From Psychrobacter coccoides (lineage in GTDB: Bacteria > Pseudomonadota > Gammaproteobacteria > Pseudomonadales > Moraxellaceae), in assembly GCF_017498085.1 (NCBI RefSeq), contig NZ_JAGBKM010000009.1, positions 1 through 64,000 of the forward strand: a DNA stretch of 64,000 nucleotides. Reading direction: 5' to 3'. The notes below the pieces were generated by a model. It did no database searches. It saw only the letters and a list, made by a program, of their open reading frames with translations, and was not told the origin of the DNA. The translations under genes and the position numbers were made by a program. Below, in pieces: positions 27,901 to 36,706 of the stretch (within the stretch, counting starts at the first letter, position 1; the number at the start of each line of letters is the position of its first letter).

Positions 27901-30742
27901 GTGTATCACCACCGTTTAGATTCAGCTTTTTTTCTGACTGACTACTGAGTAAGGAGAGTACAGCGGCTCTTGACTGTACTTTAATGTTTACTTCTTGCTC
28001 TTGATTGGTCAGTGCTTCTGTCAAGGTAGCAGTCAGTATTTGATCTCTTAATGCTTGCTTGTCTGCTGGCTCTAGGTTGCTTGGTACAGTCACCTCAAAT
28101 CTAACAATACCATTGGCGTCTGTATTGGCTATAACAGTTGCAGAACCTGCACTACCGTTAACGGTTAATAGCCTTGCTAAGGCTTTGTTGGTGAATTCTA
28201 GTTCAACTGGTTGACTGGCTATCTGTGTTTTGTCAGTTTGATTGCTTAATTGTGCCTGAATAGTCGTAGTCTCACCCACTTCATTCAGGGTATAGCCTGC
28301 ACGGTTATTAATATTGGTTGGGGCATTCAATACATTTAAAGCTATGGTCGGCGTGGTTATCTGCACCTTTTGAATTTGCTCGTAGATAACCCCGTTTTCT
28401 ACATAAGACAGCTGATAGCTGATGCCTTTATTTTTAAGATCAGCGCGTTCAGCAGCTGTTAGATTGGCTGGTACATTGATAGTAAATATCACTTGACCAT
28501 TAAAATCTGTCTTTTGAGTGGTTGGAGTAACAGTGACACCATAGGTATCAGCCACGCTATCTAGCTTTATTGTTACTTCTTGTTCTTTGATAGCTTGGGT
28601 GGTGTCCTGCTTAGAAACCAAGGCGACATTGACTTTACCTGTACCGCCTAACTGACTGATACTTGGACTAACAATAGAGCCGAACTGAATACTAGTCGCT
28701 GGCTTTTGCACTGCTGCCTTTTGCGTGATTTTTGACTGAGTACCATCATTATCCGTTAAGACTGTAGTATAAGTGATACCGGAAGTTGCCAAAGCATCCA
28801 CTTGCTCAGGCGTTAAGTTTTGGTTGATACGAATGGTGAACTCTGCAATACCCGAGGCGTTGGTTGGCTTTTCATTGCCTACAACGGTCACCCCAACCCC
28901 ATTATCGATAACCAGTTTTACGTCTCTACCAGCCGCCGCACTACCGTCAGCCCGCTTACCAGCAACTTGTAATTTAAAAGTCTCATCAGAAGTGGTGATC
29001 ACTCTCGGTGCCGTAGCCGTCAATGTGATATCGCTTTTACCGATATCTGAACCGATGCGAATGGCTTCACTGTTTACCTCGCTGGTAATGCCTAAAGGCT
29101 CTTTCATACTTGCGGTGAGCAAGAAAGACCCTGCATTTTCTAATATCGTTTTTTTACCATCAGTAAGATTTCTAGGGATACGAATCGTATAGCTGACCTC
29201 ACCATTATTATTGGTTATCTGCTTAGAGTTACCCTCTAGTGTCAACACCCCTGCTGCAACCAAATCATTGGGCAGTTTGGCGATCACTTCTTGATCAGCA
29301 ACTGCGCCACCGTCCTTATTATTGACTCGGAAGCTAATGACAGCAGTGTCGCCAGAGCTGGATACTTGTTTTTTGTTACTCTCATTAAAGTTAATTTGGT
29401 AAGCTGCCGTTGGAATATAAACTGAACTTTCAAATGTTTTGACAGTAGTAGAGCGGTTAGGCTCAGATAAGGTGACGGTGTAGCTAATACCTTCTTCAGC
29501 CAGTTTTTGGCGAGTAGCAGCATCCAATGTTGGGGCGATAACCAAGTTTACATTCGCTTTACCCTTTGCGTCTAAGGTTAGCTGACTACTTGCTAAACTC
29601 ACGCCATCAATCGCATTGTTAAGCTGAACACTGACTTTAGCACCGTTAATTTGAGTAGGTACTTTTTCATTAATAGCAGTAGCAGCAATGATTAACTGCT
29701 GGGTATCGCCATACGCATTGAGCTTTTCAGAACTACCGATGATGCTTAAAGCATAATCAGAGGTGGGAAGTGCGACAGGTAATGTTTTAATCTCTGTCTT
29801 TGTGGCACCGTTGTTTTCTTTTATATTTATGGTGTAGGTGACACCTTGCTGAATAAGTGCATCACGCTCTTCTGCTGTTAAGTTCCCATCAACTTTAATA
29901 CTAAAAGTGGCGATACCATTGGCATCGGTCTTTTTGCCATTTCCACCAATGATGGACACGCCATCAGCACTCGTAAGACCTAAACCTACAGCCACATCTT
30001 CCACTCTTACATTATTTTTATCTTCCACTATGACACTGAAAGTCGCCGTATCTCCTGAAACATTTAAGATATTATTGGATACCGAAAACTCTGAATCAGT
30101 TTTTAGCTCTGATTTGACATTAAGGTCGCTTGCAATGACTTGAGAGCCTTCGCCGCTTCCCTGTTTAAATACAGGAACCGACCTTACCTGACTAATAACT
30201 GTACCATCAGCCTTAGTAGCAGAGGCAGTTAAAGTAAAGCCATTTTTTAACAGTGCTGCTTCATCAGCCACCGCCTGTGGATTTAGCTTCATTTGATAAA
30301 CTGCATCACCCTTAGAATCAGTTACTAATGTACCTTGCCCTTCAATAGTCAATGCCCCAGAGTTTTTAGATGGCTCAACTCTCAAACTGACTTCTTGACC
30401 ACTCATAGCGTCAAAGCTTGCTGTTTTTATTGCTTTTACTGTCACTGTAAACATTGTTGGTTCATCCAACTTATCAGAGAGCTCAATATTAGTTGGGTTC
30501 ACAGTAATTTGTTGTAAAGTAAAATCTGCAGTGTTGCCTGGCTCTTGCTCACCACCATTGTTGCCACCACCTGTATTGCCATTATCACCAGTACCAGGTT
30601 GGGTAACACCCAAATCAGGTGGCGGAGCAATAGAATCCACAGTATCGCCATCACCACCACCACAACCTGCCAATGCCAATGCGCAAGTCAAAGAAGTGAG
30701 TTGAAACAGCTTAGAAGTAAGGGGACGTGAACTATAGGACAT
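24971..30742 (-). CDS. Giant lipoprotein with about 13-14 tandem Ig-like (Big-1-type) domains
   Basis: From MSYSSRPLTS the protein has 1923 residues. A lipoprotein signal ends in LALAGC (Cys27), followed by a Gly/Asn/Pro linker (about residues 40-67). Then come repeats of about 100-120 residues, each with a TD-NG-A-F strand pattern as in Big-1/invasin domains, for example TDANGIATFSIKV and TDFNGQVIFTINV. In at least the first eight repeats this is followed by a helix-like NLT-AER-L-GI-Y segment. The last 300 residues are more divergent. No beta-barrel or autotransporter domain is seen, so it is likely a lipid-anchored surface or periplasmic fibre, perhaps an adhesin. The start is chosen for GGAG seven to eight bases upstream; an in-frame codon 20 residues earlier would spoil the signal. 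Confidence 0.9.
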   Translation of the reverse strand: MSYSSRPLTSKLFQLTSLTCALALAGCGGGDGDTVDSIAPPPDLGVTQPGTGDNGNTGGGNNGGEQEPGNTADFTLQQITVNPTNIELSDKLDEPTMFTVTVKAIKTASFDAMSGQEVSLRVEPSKNSGALTIEGQGTLVTDSKGDAVYQMKLNPQAVADEAALLKNGFTLTASATKADGTVISQVRSVPVFKQGSGEGSQVIASDLNVKSELKTDSEFSVSNNILNVSGDTATFSVIVEDKNNVRVEDVAVGLGLTSADGVSIIGGNGKKTDANGIATFSIKVDGNLTAEERDALIQQGVTYTINIKENNGATKTEIKTLPVALPTSDYALSIIGSSEKLNAYGDTQQLIIAATAINEKVPTQINGAKVSVQLNNAIDGVSLASSQLTLDAKGKANVNLVIAPTLDAATRQKLAEEGISYTVTLSEPNRSTTVKTFESSVYIPTAAYQINFNESNKKQVSSSGDTAVISFRVNNKDGGAVADQEVIAKLPNDLVAAGVLTLEGNSKQITNNNGEVSYTIRIPRNLTDGKKTILENAGSFLLTASMKEPLGITSEVNSEAIRIGSDIGKSDITLTATAPRVITTSDETFKLQVAGKRADGSAAAGRDVKLVIDNGVGVTVVGNEKPTNASGIAEFTIRINQNLTPEQVDALATSGITYTTVLTDNDGTQSKITQKAAVQKPATSIQFGSIVSPSISQLGGTGKVNVALVSKQDTTQAIKEQEVTIKLDSVADTYGVTVTPTTQKTDFNGQVIFTINVPANLTAAERADLKNKGISYQLSYVENGVIYEQIQKVQITTPTIALNVLNAPTNINNRAGYTLNEVGETTTIQAQLSNQTDKTQIASQPVELEFTNKALARLLTVNGSAGSATVIANTDANGIVRFEVTVPSNLEPADKQALRDQILTATLTEALTNQEQEVNIKVQSRAAVLSLLSSQSEKKLNLNGGDTQIEVIAEDDNGNVVAGQKVFLALPAVIASQGVTLVSGGSQTTDDSGRATFTIAVPNDLTDAQKDTIGNSFFIALSAADRNNTIITQASNVTTVRPSVNGTQENLTIGANKVVNTKGDTFKVFVRVAKSIKDDVTNEVKTIGIANREVRLNVDDPIQTGVTVTNNTATTNGDGVATFDLKLEDGANVNQAVLEGGIKLTATTTTAENTELVQNYIVAVDTATIDSYQIIASSDKSTLNTGGDQTNATIRVTDSKGGILAGVPVQLTIENLEASGAALTTPSMVTTDANGQIDVGVLLAANSINARLNHSVVINAKIVTPQYDANGDVSMQVREEKSLSLSAVGTQITLSASETKLQDGAPTTITTTLIDGAGRAIANAAMELVNEDGDVIAASATATTNADGKAVFAINEADLSFDSNGNLRVFARALGENSINTQRSLNSIDLVKVSQAGISFINIADIYNVDEPQEIQIQIRADNANQANSLIGKQVELQTSLGSLITSYISKFNGEVVVSKPIKSSDIQDNVITVKFWLKSELAGTAVLQAKVLGENLQNGEPRYQTTVDTRFRATTPAKMLFQAVKSVITPGGSTEIVATVKDKNDVPVEGQTVVFSRAADSSAGRLSAATAITDSKGEARVVYKANASSPIGGVIINARLLDSTFGVADKTTTITVSEEAVYTTLAFSNKLASDDIYYTVRGSISVMDGSGRAVPNKEVSIKSYAIEYAQGKYCLLDSTVSYQASSFLEDGNIILPALKTSAEKVAVPQNSGWIDTEDGNYNYTLDNDPILNEDKNNNGSLEAINPVAIIGGIVSDDGYSFMTDDEGRADFEIRYPLRYSNWVKVRFDATTFLNGSENTQSINYQLPSAVDDLVINGSNLTTPWIDNASPFGTGGATCVDSMNISIQEEDNIRTPNVPALTRVTLSPYSSSYSVSINGNTSTQLPTMGFNTYIIDFNQAFALGSVVSVSNNGFSFNRVIKAQ

Positions 30743-31227
30743 TTTTGAACTCCGAATCGGCAATGATGTATATTCGTAAAAACAAGCAAGAATCGTACCC
30801 AATCTAAGGGTATATAAAAATATAATTACTTATATTACGAAATAATTACCAGTTATATATATCGTATTAATTTTATAACAGCAACATTACTAAAGTTTAC
30901 GATAACTTACAACTAAAAACTAGATTTAGCAGTTGAATAATCAATCACATCAGACAGCGAATAAAAGGTATAATGCCTGTCTAGCATCACGACAATAGTC
31001 ATAAAATAATTTGAATATTTTTCGATTTTATGGTATAAATGTCGGCTTTAAAATTTTCTGAATTGGTCGTCCTGTTATTTGCCTTTAGATGACAGACACA
31101 CCAACTCAACCTTCATATAGTTTTGTTTGGTGCAAAAGTTTCGCCTGCTGTGTCCATGCCGCAAAAACGCGCAACTTGCCCAGACTGGTATGAGATGCCC
31201 TCATACCTCATAGATTAGGAGTTCCTC
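30743..31227. promoter_or_regulatory. Intergenic region with lipoprotein and rpmB promoters
   Basis: These 485 bases separate the divergent lipoprotein and rpmB genes. The half next to the lipoprotein is very AT-rich. A good sigma-70 promoter for rpmB is listed separately (31011-31039), and an 8-base-pair hairpin lies in the leader (31187-31207). No ORF is convincing. Confidence 0.5.
31011..31039 (+). promoter_or_regulatory. Predicted sigma-70 promoter of rpmB-rpmG
   Basis: TTGAAT (31011-31016) and TATAAA (31034-31039) are separated by 17 bases, close to the consensus. Transcription would begin about 180 bases before rpmB, leaving a long leader. Confidence 0.65.
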
Positions 31228-31464
31228 ATGGCTAGAGTTTGCCAAGTGACTGGAAAGCGCCCTATGGTGGGTAATAATGTTTCGCACGCGAATAACAAAA
31301 CCCGTCGTCGCTTTTTGCCCAACCTTCACAACCATCGTATCTGGGTAGAGTCTGAAAATCGTTTTGTACGTCTACGTGTCTCTACTAAAGGTTTACGTGT
31401 TATCGATAAAGTTGGTATTGATAAAGTATTAGCAGATTTGCGCGCACAAGGTCAAAAAGTTTAA
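31228..31464 (+). CDS. rpmB: 50S ribosomal protein L28
   Basis: The 78-residue basic protein starts [20 protein letters not shown] and continues [19 protein letters not shown], the hallmark of L28. It matches the E. coli length. A GGAG ribosome-binding site precedes the start. L28 is followed after 45 bases by L33, the usual gamma-proteobacterial pair. Confidence 0.97.
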   Translation: MARVCQVTGKRPMVGNNVSHANNKTRRRFLPNLHNHRIWVESENRFVRLRVSTKGLRVIDKVGIDKVLADLRAQGQKV

Positions 31465-31509
31465 ACTTTAAACCACGTGCTTATCGCCACCATCTAAAGG
31501 AAAGCTATC

Positions 31510-31665
31510 ATGAGAGATAAAATCAAATTAGTATCAACGGCTGGTACTGGGTATTACTATACTACGACAAAAAACAAGCGTACGATGCCTGGTAAAATGG
31601 AGATCAAAAAGTATGATCCTAAAGTCCGCCAGCACGTGATCTTTAAAGAAGCAAAAATCAAATAA
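31510..31665 (+). CDS. rpmG: 50S ribosomal protein L33
   Basis: The 51-residue protein starts [20 protein letters not shown], continues [20 protein letters not shown] and ends FKEAKIK. That is the L33 family without the zinc-binding cysteines (the C-minus form). AAAGGAAAG lies upstream. It forms an operon with rpmB and is followed by a strong terminator. Confidence 0.97.
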   Translation: MRDKIKLVSTAGTGYYYTTTKNKRTMPGKMEIKKYDPKVRQHVIFKEAKIK

Positions 31666-31683
31666 TCAATATTATTTGTGGCA

Positions 31684-31724
31684 CAAAAAAGGGTTTATCA
31701 ATTCACTGATAAACCCTTTTTTTA
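31684..31724 (+). terminator. Terminator of rpmB-rpmG
   Basis: AAAAAAGGGTTTATCA pairs with TGATAAACCCTTTTTT around a six-base loop, with the T-tract as part of the stem. It lies about 20 bases past the rpmG stop. Confidence 0.92.
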
Positions 31725-31796
31725 TATCCTGCTATATGCGTCATACACAATAACTTGAATTTTTAGTCAGTGTATGTGTCAACGCCATGCTATATA

Positions 31797-32108
31797 TTAA
31801 CTATAGTGCGTTGGTTCTTTATCATAGACATGGGCATGCCACTGGCTCACCTGCTTTTGCATAATGACCTGAATGGCCGCATGAATCATATGTTGTCCGA
31901 TGGCCTGGGTATCGCTACCAAGAAGCTCTTTGAGCTTATCAGAAAAGTCAATGGTCATCAGTGGTGCTTCATTTTCATTAGCATCACGCAGCAGCAAGGT
32001 ACCATCCTCAGCCTCTACCAACTCAAGCGTGGTTTCTTTACCAAATCCTGCCACTCTATCTTGGTTGTCGTAATCTACTTCTATTTCATTATCAATATCG
32101 TATGGCAT
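31797..32108 (-). CDS. Small acidic protein, unknown
   Basis: The 103-residue protein is acidic and has no membrane segment or signal peptide. It starts MPYDIDNEIEVDYDNQDRVA and ends near HAHVYDKEPTHYS; the middle (LMTIDFSDKLKELLGSDTQA) suggests a helical region. AAGGAAGAT lies upstream and supports the start. I recognise no family. It is convergent with rpmG across the terminator. Confidence 0.7.
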   Translation of the reverse strand: MPYDIDNEIEVDYDNQDRVAGFGKETTLELVEAEDGTLLLRDANENEAPLMTIDFSDKLKELLGSDTQAIGQHMIHAAIQVIMQKQVSQWHAHVYDKEPTHYS

Positions 32109-32321
32109 TCATATCTTCCTTATTGTCCCGTTTGATACAAGTCAGACTGACTATCGCCAGTCATCACGCAGTCCTACGGGTAATTTCTCTTACTCATACA
32201 ATGGACGCTTTGGACTTAGAATTCAAGGGCATTTGCATAAGTGAGAATAATAAAGGGCTAATAGGTAGATATTCACCTGTCTACTATAGTCCAGATAAAA
32301 CTAGGGCATGCCCTCACCACT

Positions 32322-32633
32322 TTAGCGCCAATAGCGCAGTTTTGCCAAAGTGAATAATAGCGCCACAAACATACCTAAATAATAGGCAAGCTTGAGCTCA
32401 AAGCTTGGGTCACGGTACTTAAAGGGTAAGGCTACTGTTGCGGTAGCGGTCGGAAAGATCAGCAGCATGAGCAGCCAGTTTTCAAAGACATGTAGCCAGC
32501 CTTGTAAGTCAGTGCCATAGCGGAGACCTGCTAACCCTAATAGTAAGCAAGCAATGATTAGGATGACAAACAAGCTGTTTGGTAAGTCTTTTGGAAAGAT
32601 AATGTCAGAGATGTTATGAGAGATTTTTGACAT
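32322..32633 (-). CDS. Small three-helix membrane protein, unknown
   Basis: This 103-residue protein has three hydrophobic segments (about residues 20-37, 47-70 and 82-97) and a basic C-terminus LRYWR. No domain is recognised. It lies in a row of minus-strand genes below rpe, with another small membrane protein gene 94 bases upstream. Confidence 0.65.
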   Translation of the reverse strand: MSKISHNISDIIFPKDLPNSLFVILIIACLLLGLAGLRYGTDLQGWLHVFENWLLMLLIFPTATATVALPFKYRDPSFELKLAYYLGMFVALLFTLAKLRYWR

Positions 32634-32727
32634 ACTGGCGTCCAGTCACCCTAATGTGACGTGTTGATGAGTAGAAATGATTCGATGAAAGTAAGCGATA
32701 ACACGTTTTAATCCGTTTGGCGCCGTA

Positions 32728-33054
32728 TCAGCTATAAGTTCCCATGAGCCACAGCATAGAGACACAAGCGGTCAACCAACCAAGTGTCAGCGCATTGCGA
32801 GTTTCGATATGCGTGCCTTGTAGTTTATTGAATACTCGTGACCCCAGCCAAAACAGCAAGGGAATACCTAGGACAAATGCCGGCACAATCACGGCAGCAT
32901 GACGCAGTACTGACGCTATATCCTCGCCGATCATCAGACGAAAACCATAACCCGCCAGACTTAACACCAGCGAAAACAGTGCTAAACCTATGGTAATCCC
33001 TTTGGGCACTAGGCTTTTTGGCTGCTCTTTCTGCTCATGCATGGGCTTATTCAT
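32728..33054 (-). CDS. Small three-helix membrane protein, unknown
   Basis: The 108-residue protein has a hydrophilic start (MNKPMHEQKEQPKSLVPKG) and three hydrophobic segments (about residues 20-37, 53-71 and 89-105). The overall plan is like that of the next small gene downstream, but the sequences are not clearly related. A GTGAGTTATG context precedes the start. No known domain. Confidence 0.65.
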   Translation of the reverse strand: MNKPMHEQKEQPKSLVPKGITIGLALFSLVLSLAGYGFRLMIGEDIASVLRHAAVIVPAFVLGIPLLFWLGSRVFNKLQGTHIETRNALTLGWLTACVSMLWLMGTYS

Positions 33055-33083
33055 AACTCACCTTTTTATGGCAAAACATACTC

Positions 33084-33134
33084 TAAGGCGTGTCCTCATT
33101 TGAGACAGGGCGATAACAATGAAGACACATCCTA
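33084..33134. repeat. Short (51 bp) form of the MITE-like element
   Basis: It begins TAAGGCGTGTCCTCATTT and ends AATGAAGACACATCCTA; the two ends are imperfect inverted repeats and match the terminal repeats of the 173-bp copies at 12326 and 56257. The interior is almost entirely missing. It lies between rpe and the small membrane protein gene, and could fold as a hairpin in the transcript. Confidence 0.6.
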
Positions 33135-33157
33135 ACCAGACGCTGATTTGGCTCTGA

Positions 33158-33865
33158 TTATGTGGCGCTATTGACTAGAGCCAACTCCTGACGCATCGCC
33201 GTAATGGCAGCTTGGTAATCCTCTTGATTGAAGATAGCAGAGCCTGCGACAAACATGTCAGCACCTGCTTCGGCGATGGCTCGAATGTTACTTGCTTTGA
33301 TACCACCATCCACCTCCAGTCTGATATCACGTCCGCTGGCATCAATACGCTGACGAACGTCACGCACCTTATCTAAAGTACTCTCGATAAAGGATTGGCC
33401 ACCAAATCCAGGGTTGACACTCATCAGTAGTATCTGATCGACTTTGTCCATCACATAATCCAGATAATGCAATGGCGTGGCTGGGTTTAGTACCAAACCA
33501 CATTCAGCACCCCCATCTTTGATCAGTTGTAATGAGCGATCTACGTGATCACTGGCTTCTGGATGAAAAGTGATGATACTGGCACCAGCATCCAAAAACT
33601 GCTCAATCATACCATCGACAGGAGACACCATCAGATGCACATCAATAGGAGCCTCAATACCATAATCTCGCAGCGCCTTACAGATCATACTACCAAAGGT
33701 CAGGTTGGGCACATAGTGATTGTCCATCACATCAAAATGAATGACATCGGCGCCCGCTTTTAGGACGGTTTCGACCTCTTCGCCCAAACGGGCAAAATCA
33801 GCTGAGAGTATGGATGGGGCTATCAAATAATTAGGCTCAGTCTTGGTGGTAGAAGGTGTCGTCAT
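33158..33865 (-). CDS. rpe: Ribulose-phosphate 3-epimerase
   Basis: Rpe interconverts ribulose 5-phosphate and xylulose 5-phosphate in the pentose phosphate pathway. The 235-residue TIM barrel shows [17 protein letters not shown] near residue 16, [18 protein letters not shown] (metal-binding His and Asp), [18 protein letters not shown], and [12 protein letters not shown] near the end. The length fits. It has no obvious operon partner on its upstream side. Confidence 0.96.
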   Translation of the reverse strand: MTTPSTTKTEPNYLIAPSILSADFARLGEEVETVLKAGADVIHFDVMDNHYVPNLTFGSMICKALRDYGIEAPIDVHLMVSPVDGMIEQFLDAGASIITFHPEASDHVDRSLQLIKDGGAECGLVLNPATPLHYLDYVMDKVDQILLMSVNPGFGGQSFIESTLDKVRDVRQRIDASGRDIRLEVDGGIKASNIRAIAEAGADMFVAGSAIFNQEDYQAAITAMRQELALVNSAT

Positions 33866-34063
33866 AAGGAGTACCGTGATTAATATATCTATATAAGATT
33901 GGAATCTATTGAATAGGGGTTAAAAACTATGAGCCCATAAGCATACTCATAGTTTTTGAGGGTTTAATACATAATCTGAGAGCCGCATAGTAGCGCTTAT
34001 GAGGTGAATTGTCTATTTATGACACGCTCTGCTGGCTCAGCCACTATCCGGCTCAACCACTGT

Positions 34064-34954
34064 CTAGGCCAATTGCGCCTTACGCCAGTGATGCTCAATG
34101 TGGTCATTGATGACCGTCTGGATAAAGTAATAACTGTGGTCGTGGCCGGCTTGATAGCGCAGCGTTAATGGCTGCTTGGCGTCTTCACAGGCTTGCTGTA
34201 GCTTTTGCGTTTGCAGCTGTCCTTTTGCCAAAAAGTTGTCGGCAGCGCCCTGATCGACTAGGATACTCGAGTACTGACGGCCAACAGTCTTGATGGTATG
34301 TGAGGCATCCGCCTGCGCCCATAGCGTCTTATCATCACCGAAATACTCCGTATAGGCAGCCTCTCCCCATGCCGACTCGCTGGCGGCACATACAGGCGAT
34401 AACGCTGAGACACTGACAAACTTACTTGGGAATTTGAAACCTAATAACAGGGCGCCATGACCACCCATAGAGTGCCCTGTCACACCGATACTGCTAATCG
34501 CAAACTCAGAGCGCAATAGGTCATAGAGCTCATCGACGATATAGCTTTGCATATTAAAATGCTCTGACCACGGAGATTGGGTCGCATCGACATAGTAGCT
34601 GGCGCCCTGACCGACAAAATAGCGCTCATCATTTGGCACTTCTGTGCCTTCGCTACTGCGCGGCGATGTATCAGGAGCGATAAAAATCATGCCAAGCTCG
34701 CTACATCTTTGTTGAAAGTGCGCCTTATGCGTGACGTTATCTGCATTACAGGTCAGACCTGATAGATATAATAACGCAGGGCAACGGTGCCCTAATAGCG
34801 CTTCATCTGGCAAGTAAATGCTAAAGGTCATCGAAGTGTTGGTAGACGACGACTCATGACTGTAGTAATGCTGCTCACCATCAAAACAGCGATTGACACT
34901 GATTTGGGTTAGCTGAGTGTTGGCTGGTAGGCTTTTATTATAAGCATTATTCAT
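34064..34954 (-). CDS. fghA: S-formylglutathione hydrolase
   Basis: This esterase releases formate from S-formylglutathione in glutathione-dependent formaldehyde detoxification. The 296-residue alpha/beta hydrolase has the nucleophile motif TGHSMGGHGALL (Ser162), the Asp in VDQGAADNFL and the His in AGHDHSYYF. The N-terminal YLSGLTCNADNVTHKA is typical of the family. The usual partner adhC (glutathione-dependent formaldehyde dehydrogenase) is not adjacent, although a glutathione reductase is encoded elsewhere in the window. Confidence 0.94.
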   Translation of the reverse strand: MNNAYNKSLPANTQLTQISVNRCFDGEQHYYSHESSSTNTSMTFSIYLPDEALLGHRCPALLYLSGLTCNADNVTHKAHFQQRCSELGMIFIAPDTSPRSSEGTEVPNDERYFVGQGASYYVDATQSPWSEHFNMQSYIVDELYDLLRSEFAISSIGVTGHSMGGHGALLLGFKFPSKFVSVSALSPVCAASESAWGEAAYTEYFGDDKTLWAQADASHTIKTVGRQYSSILVDQGAADNFLAKGQLQTQKLQQACEDAKQPLTLRYQAGHDHSYYFIQTVINDHIEHHWRKAQLA

Positions 34955-35051
34955 GACTGATATCCTTTTTTATGACACTAAAACAAATGATGGTTTATAA
35001 CACTATTTACTGAAAAGTTTCTTAATAAAAAACTCCTTAATAAAAAGCTGA

Positions 35052-36539
35052 TTAATAATCTGTAGGGATGGTCGTAGTCATTGGTATATGTGTATTAGTA
35101 GCATCTTCAGCTAATATGTCAATAGCGCTATCGTCAGCACTGTAAGTCTGGCTCGCCACCTGAGAGCGCATCTTGTCGAACAATACTTGCTCAAAAGCAG
35201 GCAAGGCCGTCTTCATCAGACTACCAACGACCATCTGTGGCTCTGATGGCTCAAAACCCATAAGGCTTTCACGCTCTTGTACTCGCAGACTGGCATCTTT
35301 AAAGGCAGCAGAAAAACTATTGCTTTGGCGCAGGCTCTCAGCAAAAAACGCCTGCCCAAAGTAGGTCATCTCTGCAGTATTGCTACAGCCAAACGACATC
35401 TTATTAGCTGCAGACGCAGTGATGACCACCGTCGTCGGTGATGTCAGCTCATCGATAAATGAGCCTGAGTAACAGGCCGATACCACAATCACTCGCCAGC
35501 GAATACCTGATGCGTCCAGCGCCTCACGCAGCCATGTGGCATCTAAGTTATCCATCTCAAGAGGCGGGTTAGATAAGTGAATAAAGTCTTGATCACCATG
35601 TGAAGATAAGGCCATAAACAGCACATCTTCGTCAGCGTTCATTTGCTGTCCGATTCTCTTTAGGCCTTTTAAGACACTGGTTTTGGTTGCGATAGGCTCA
35701 TCGAGCCAACCATAAGTATTATTGATTAATGATAAAGAGCGACCACTGGTGCCAAAGCGTACATCAAACAACTCACGCACTTTATGAATCTCAGAGCGAA
35801 ACACATTTTGTTCTGCAAACCCAGCAACACCCATAAAGTACCAGTCCGTCTTACCTGCTGTGCTTGGATCGACTGCGGCAAGCGCCTGCTCAAGCAGCTG
35901 AGGCTGTTTGTACAGCGCTGCCTCTGCCAGCACAGGCTGCACAGGGACTGGTTTAAAGATGGGCTGATCGGCGACGTTACGCTGCCAGATCGTCAACAGC
36001 GCCACCGCACCTACCAGTATGATGATACGCTCCCACCAAGGCGTACGCAAACGGCGAGCAAATATCCACAACAACGCTATCGTCTGCCATAAAAACAGCA
36101 CTAAAAATAAAATGGGTAAAAACGCATAACTCCAGTCTGGCAGCCAGCCGTGACTGCCCAAAAACTGCACCAAGCTTTGTAGTAGCGCCGAGATCATATC
36201 AGCAGCCAGCCACAACACCACGGGTACAAACAGCAGCATCTGATTGTTAGAGCGCCGAGCAAGGATGATACCACCTAAAGAGATAATCGCCGGCCAAATC
36301 AGATAGCTCACCAAACCTTGCTCATTAAAGACACTGCCATCTACAGCAGCTAGCCACGCAAAAAGCACGTTACTGCCCAGTGCCAATAGGGCAAAAGTGG
36401 CAAACTGGATAAAGGTTGGCTTGACCCAAGAAAAGGCACGGGTTGACCCTACCAGCATCCATAAAGCGGCAATAATATTGGCAGCGAAATTCAACGAAAA
36501 ACGCTGTAAAGAAATGGTTTTTAACGATGAAAGTGGCAA
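35052..36539 (-). CDS. Membrane-anchored C13-family (legumain-like) cysteine peptidase
   Basis: The 495-residue protein has about six membrane helices in residues 15-190, then a soluble peptidase C13 domain. The catalytic pair is visible as ALSSHGDQDF (His314) and IVVSACYSGSF (Cys356), with the family spacing. Members of the family in eukaryotes are legumain and the GPI transamidase subunit; bacterial versions are poorly studied. Whether the peptidase faces the cytoplasm or periplasm cannot be settled here. The gene stands alone. The membrane part has no recognised domain. Confidence 0.85.
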   Translation of the reverse strand: MPLSSLKTISLQRFSLNFAANIIAALWMLVGSTRAFSWVKPTFIQFATFALLALGSNVLFAWLAAVDGSVFNEQGLVSYLIWPAIISLGGIILARRSNNQMLLFVPVVLWLAADMISALLQSLVQFLGSHGWLPDWSYAFLPILFLVLFLWQTIALLWIFARRLRTPWWERIIILVGAVALLTIWQRNVADQPIFKPVPVQPVLAEAALYKQPQLLEQALAAVDPSTAGKTDWYFMGVAGFAEQNVFRSEIHKVRELFDVRFGTSGRSLSLINNTYGWLDEPIATKTSVLKGLKRIGQQMNADEDVLFMALSSHGDQDFIHLSNPPLEMDNLDATWLREALDASGIRWRVIVVSACYSGSFIDELTSPTTVVITASAANKMSFGCSNTAEMTYFGQAFFAESLRQSNSFSAAFKDASLRVQERESLMGFEPSEPQMVVGSLMKTALPAFEQVLFDKMRSQVASQTYSADDSAIDILAEDATNTHIPMTTTIPTDY

Positions 36540-36706
36540 GTACTTATACCTCTATCTGGTCGACAGACCCTAATATTAAGCAAGGCTCTATCTTGCTCAC
36601 ATGGTCTTCTAGTTTATATTGCTAACCTTTCACGATTGTAACGGATTGTCAGTTAAGACCATAACCATGATTTGTAAAATACCCTATATTCGCATAAATA
36701 GATATA

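Noticed and set aside
24971-30742. Several 120-140-residue plus-strand frames opposite the Ig-like lipoprotein
   Set aside because: They are serine/valine/threonine-rich mirror images of the repeat coding strand and lack start signals.
32302-32316. TAGGGCATGCCCTCA as another copy of the MITE-like repeat
   Set aside because: Only one end matches and no second terminal repeat was found nearby, so it is not listed as a copy.
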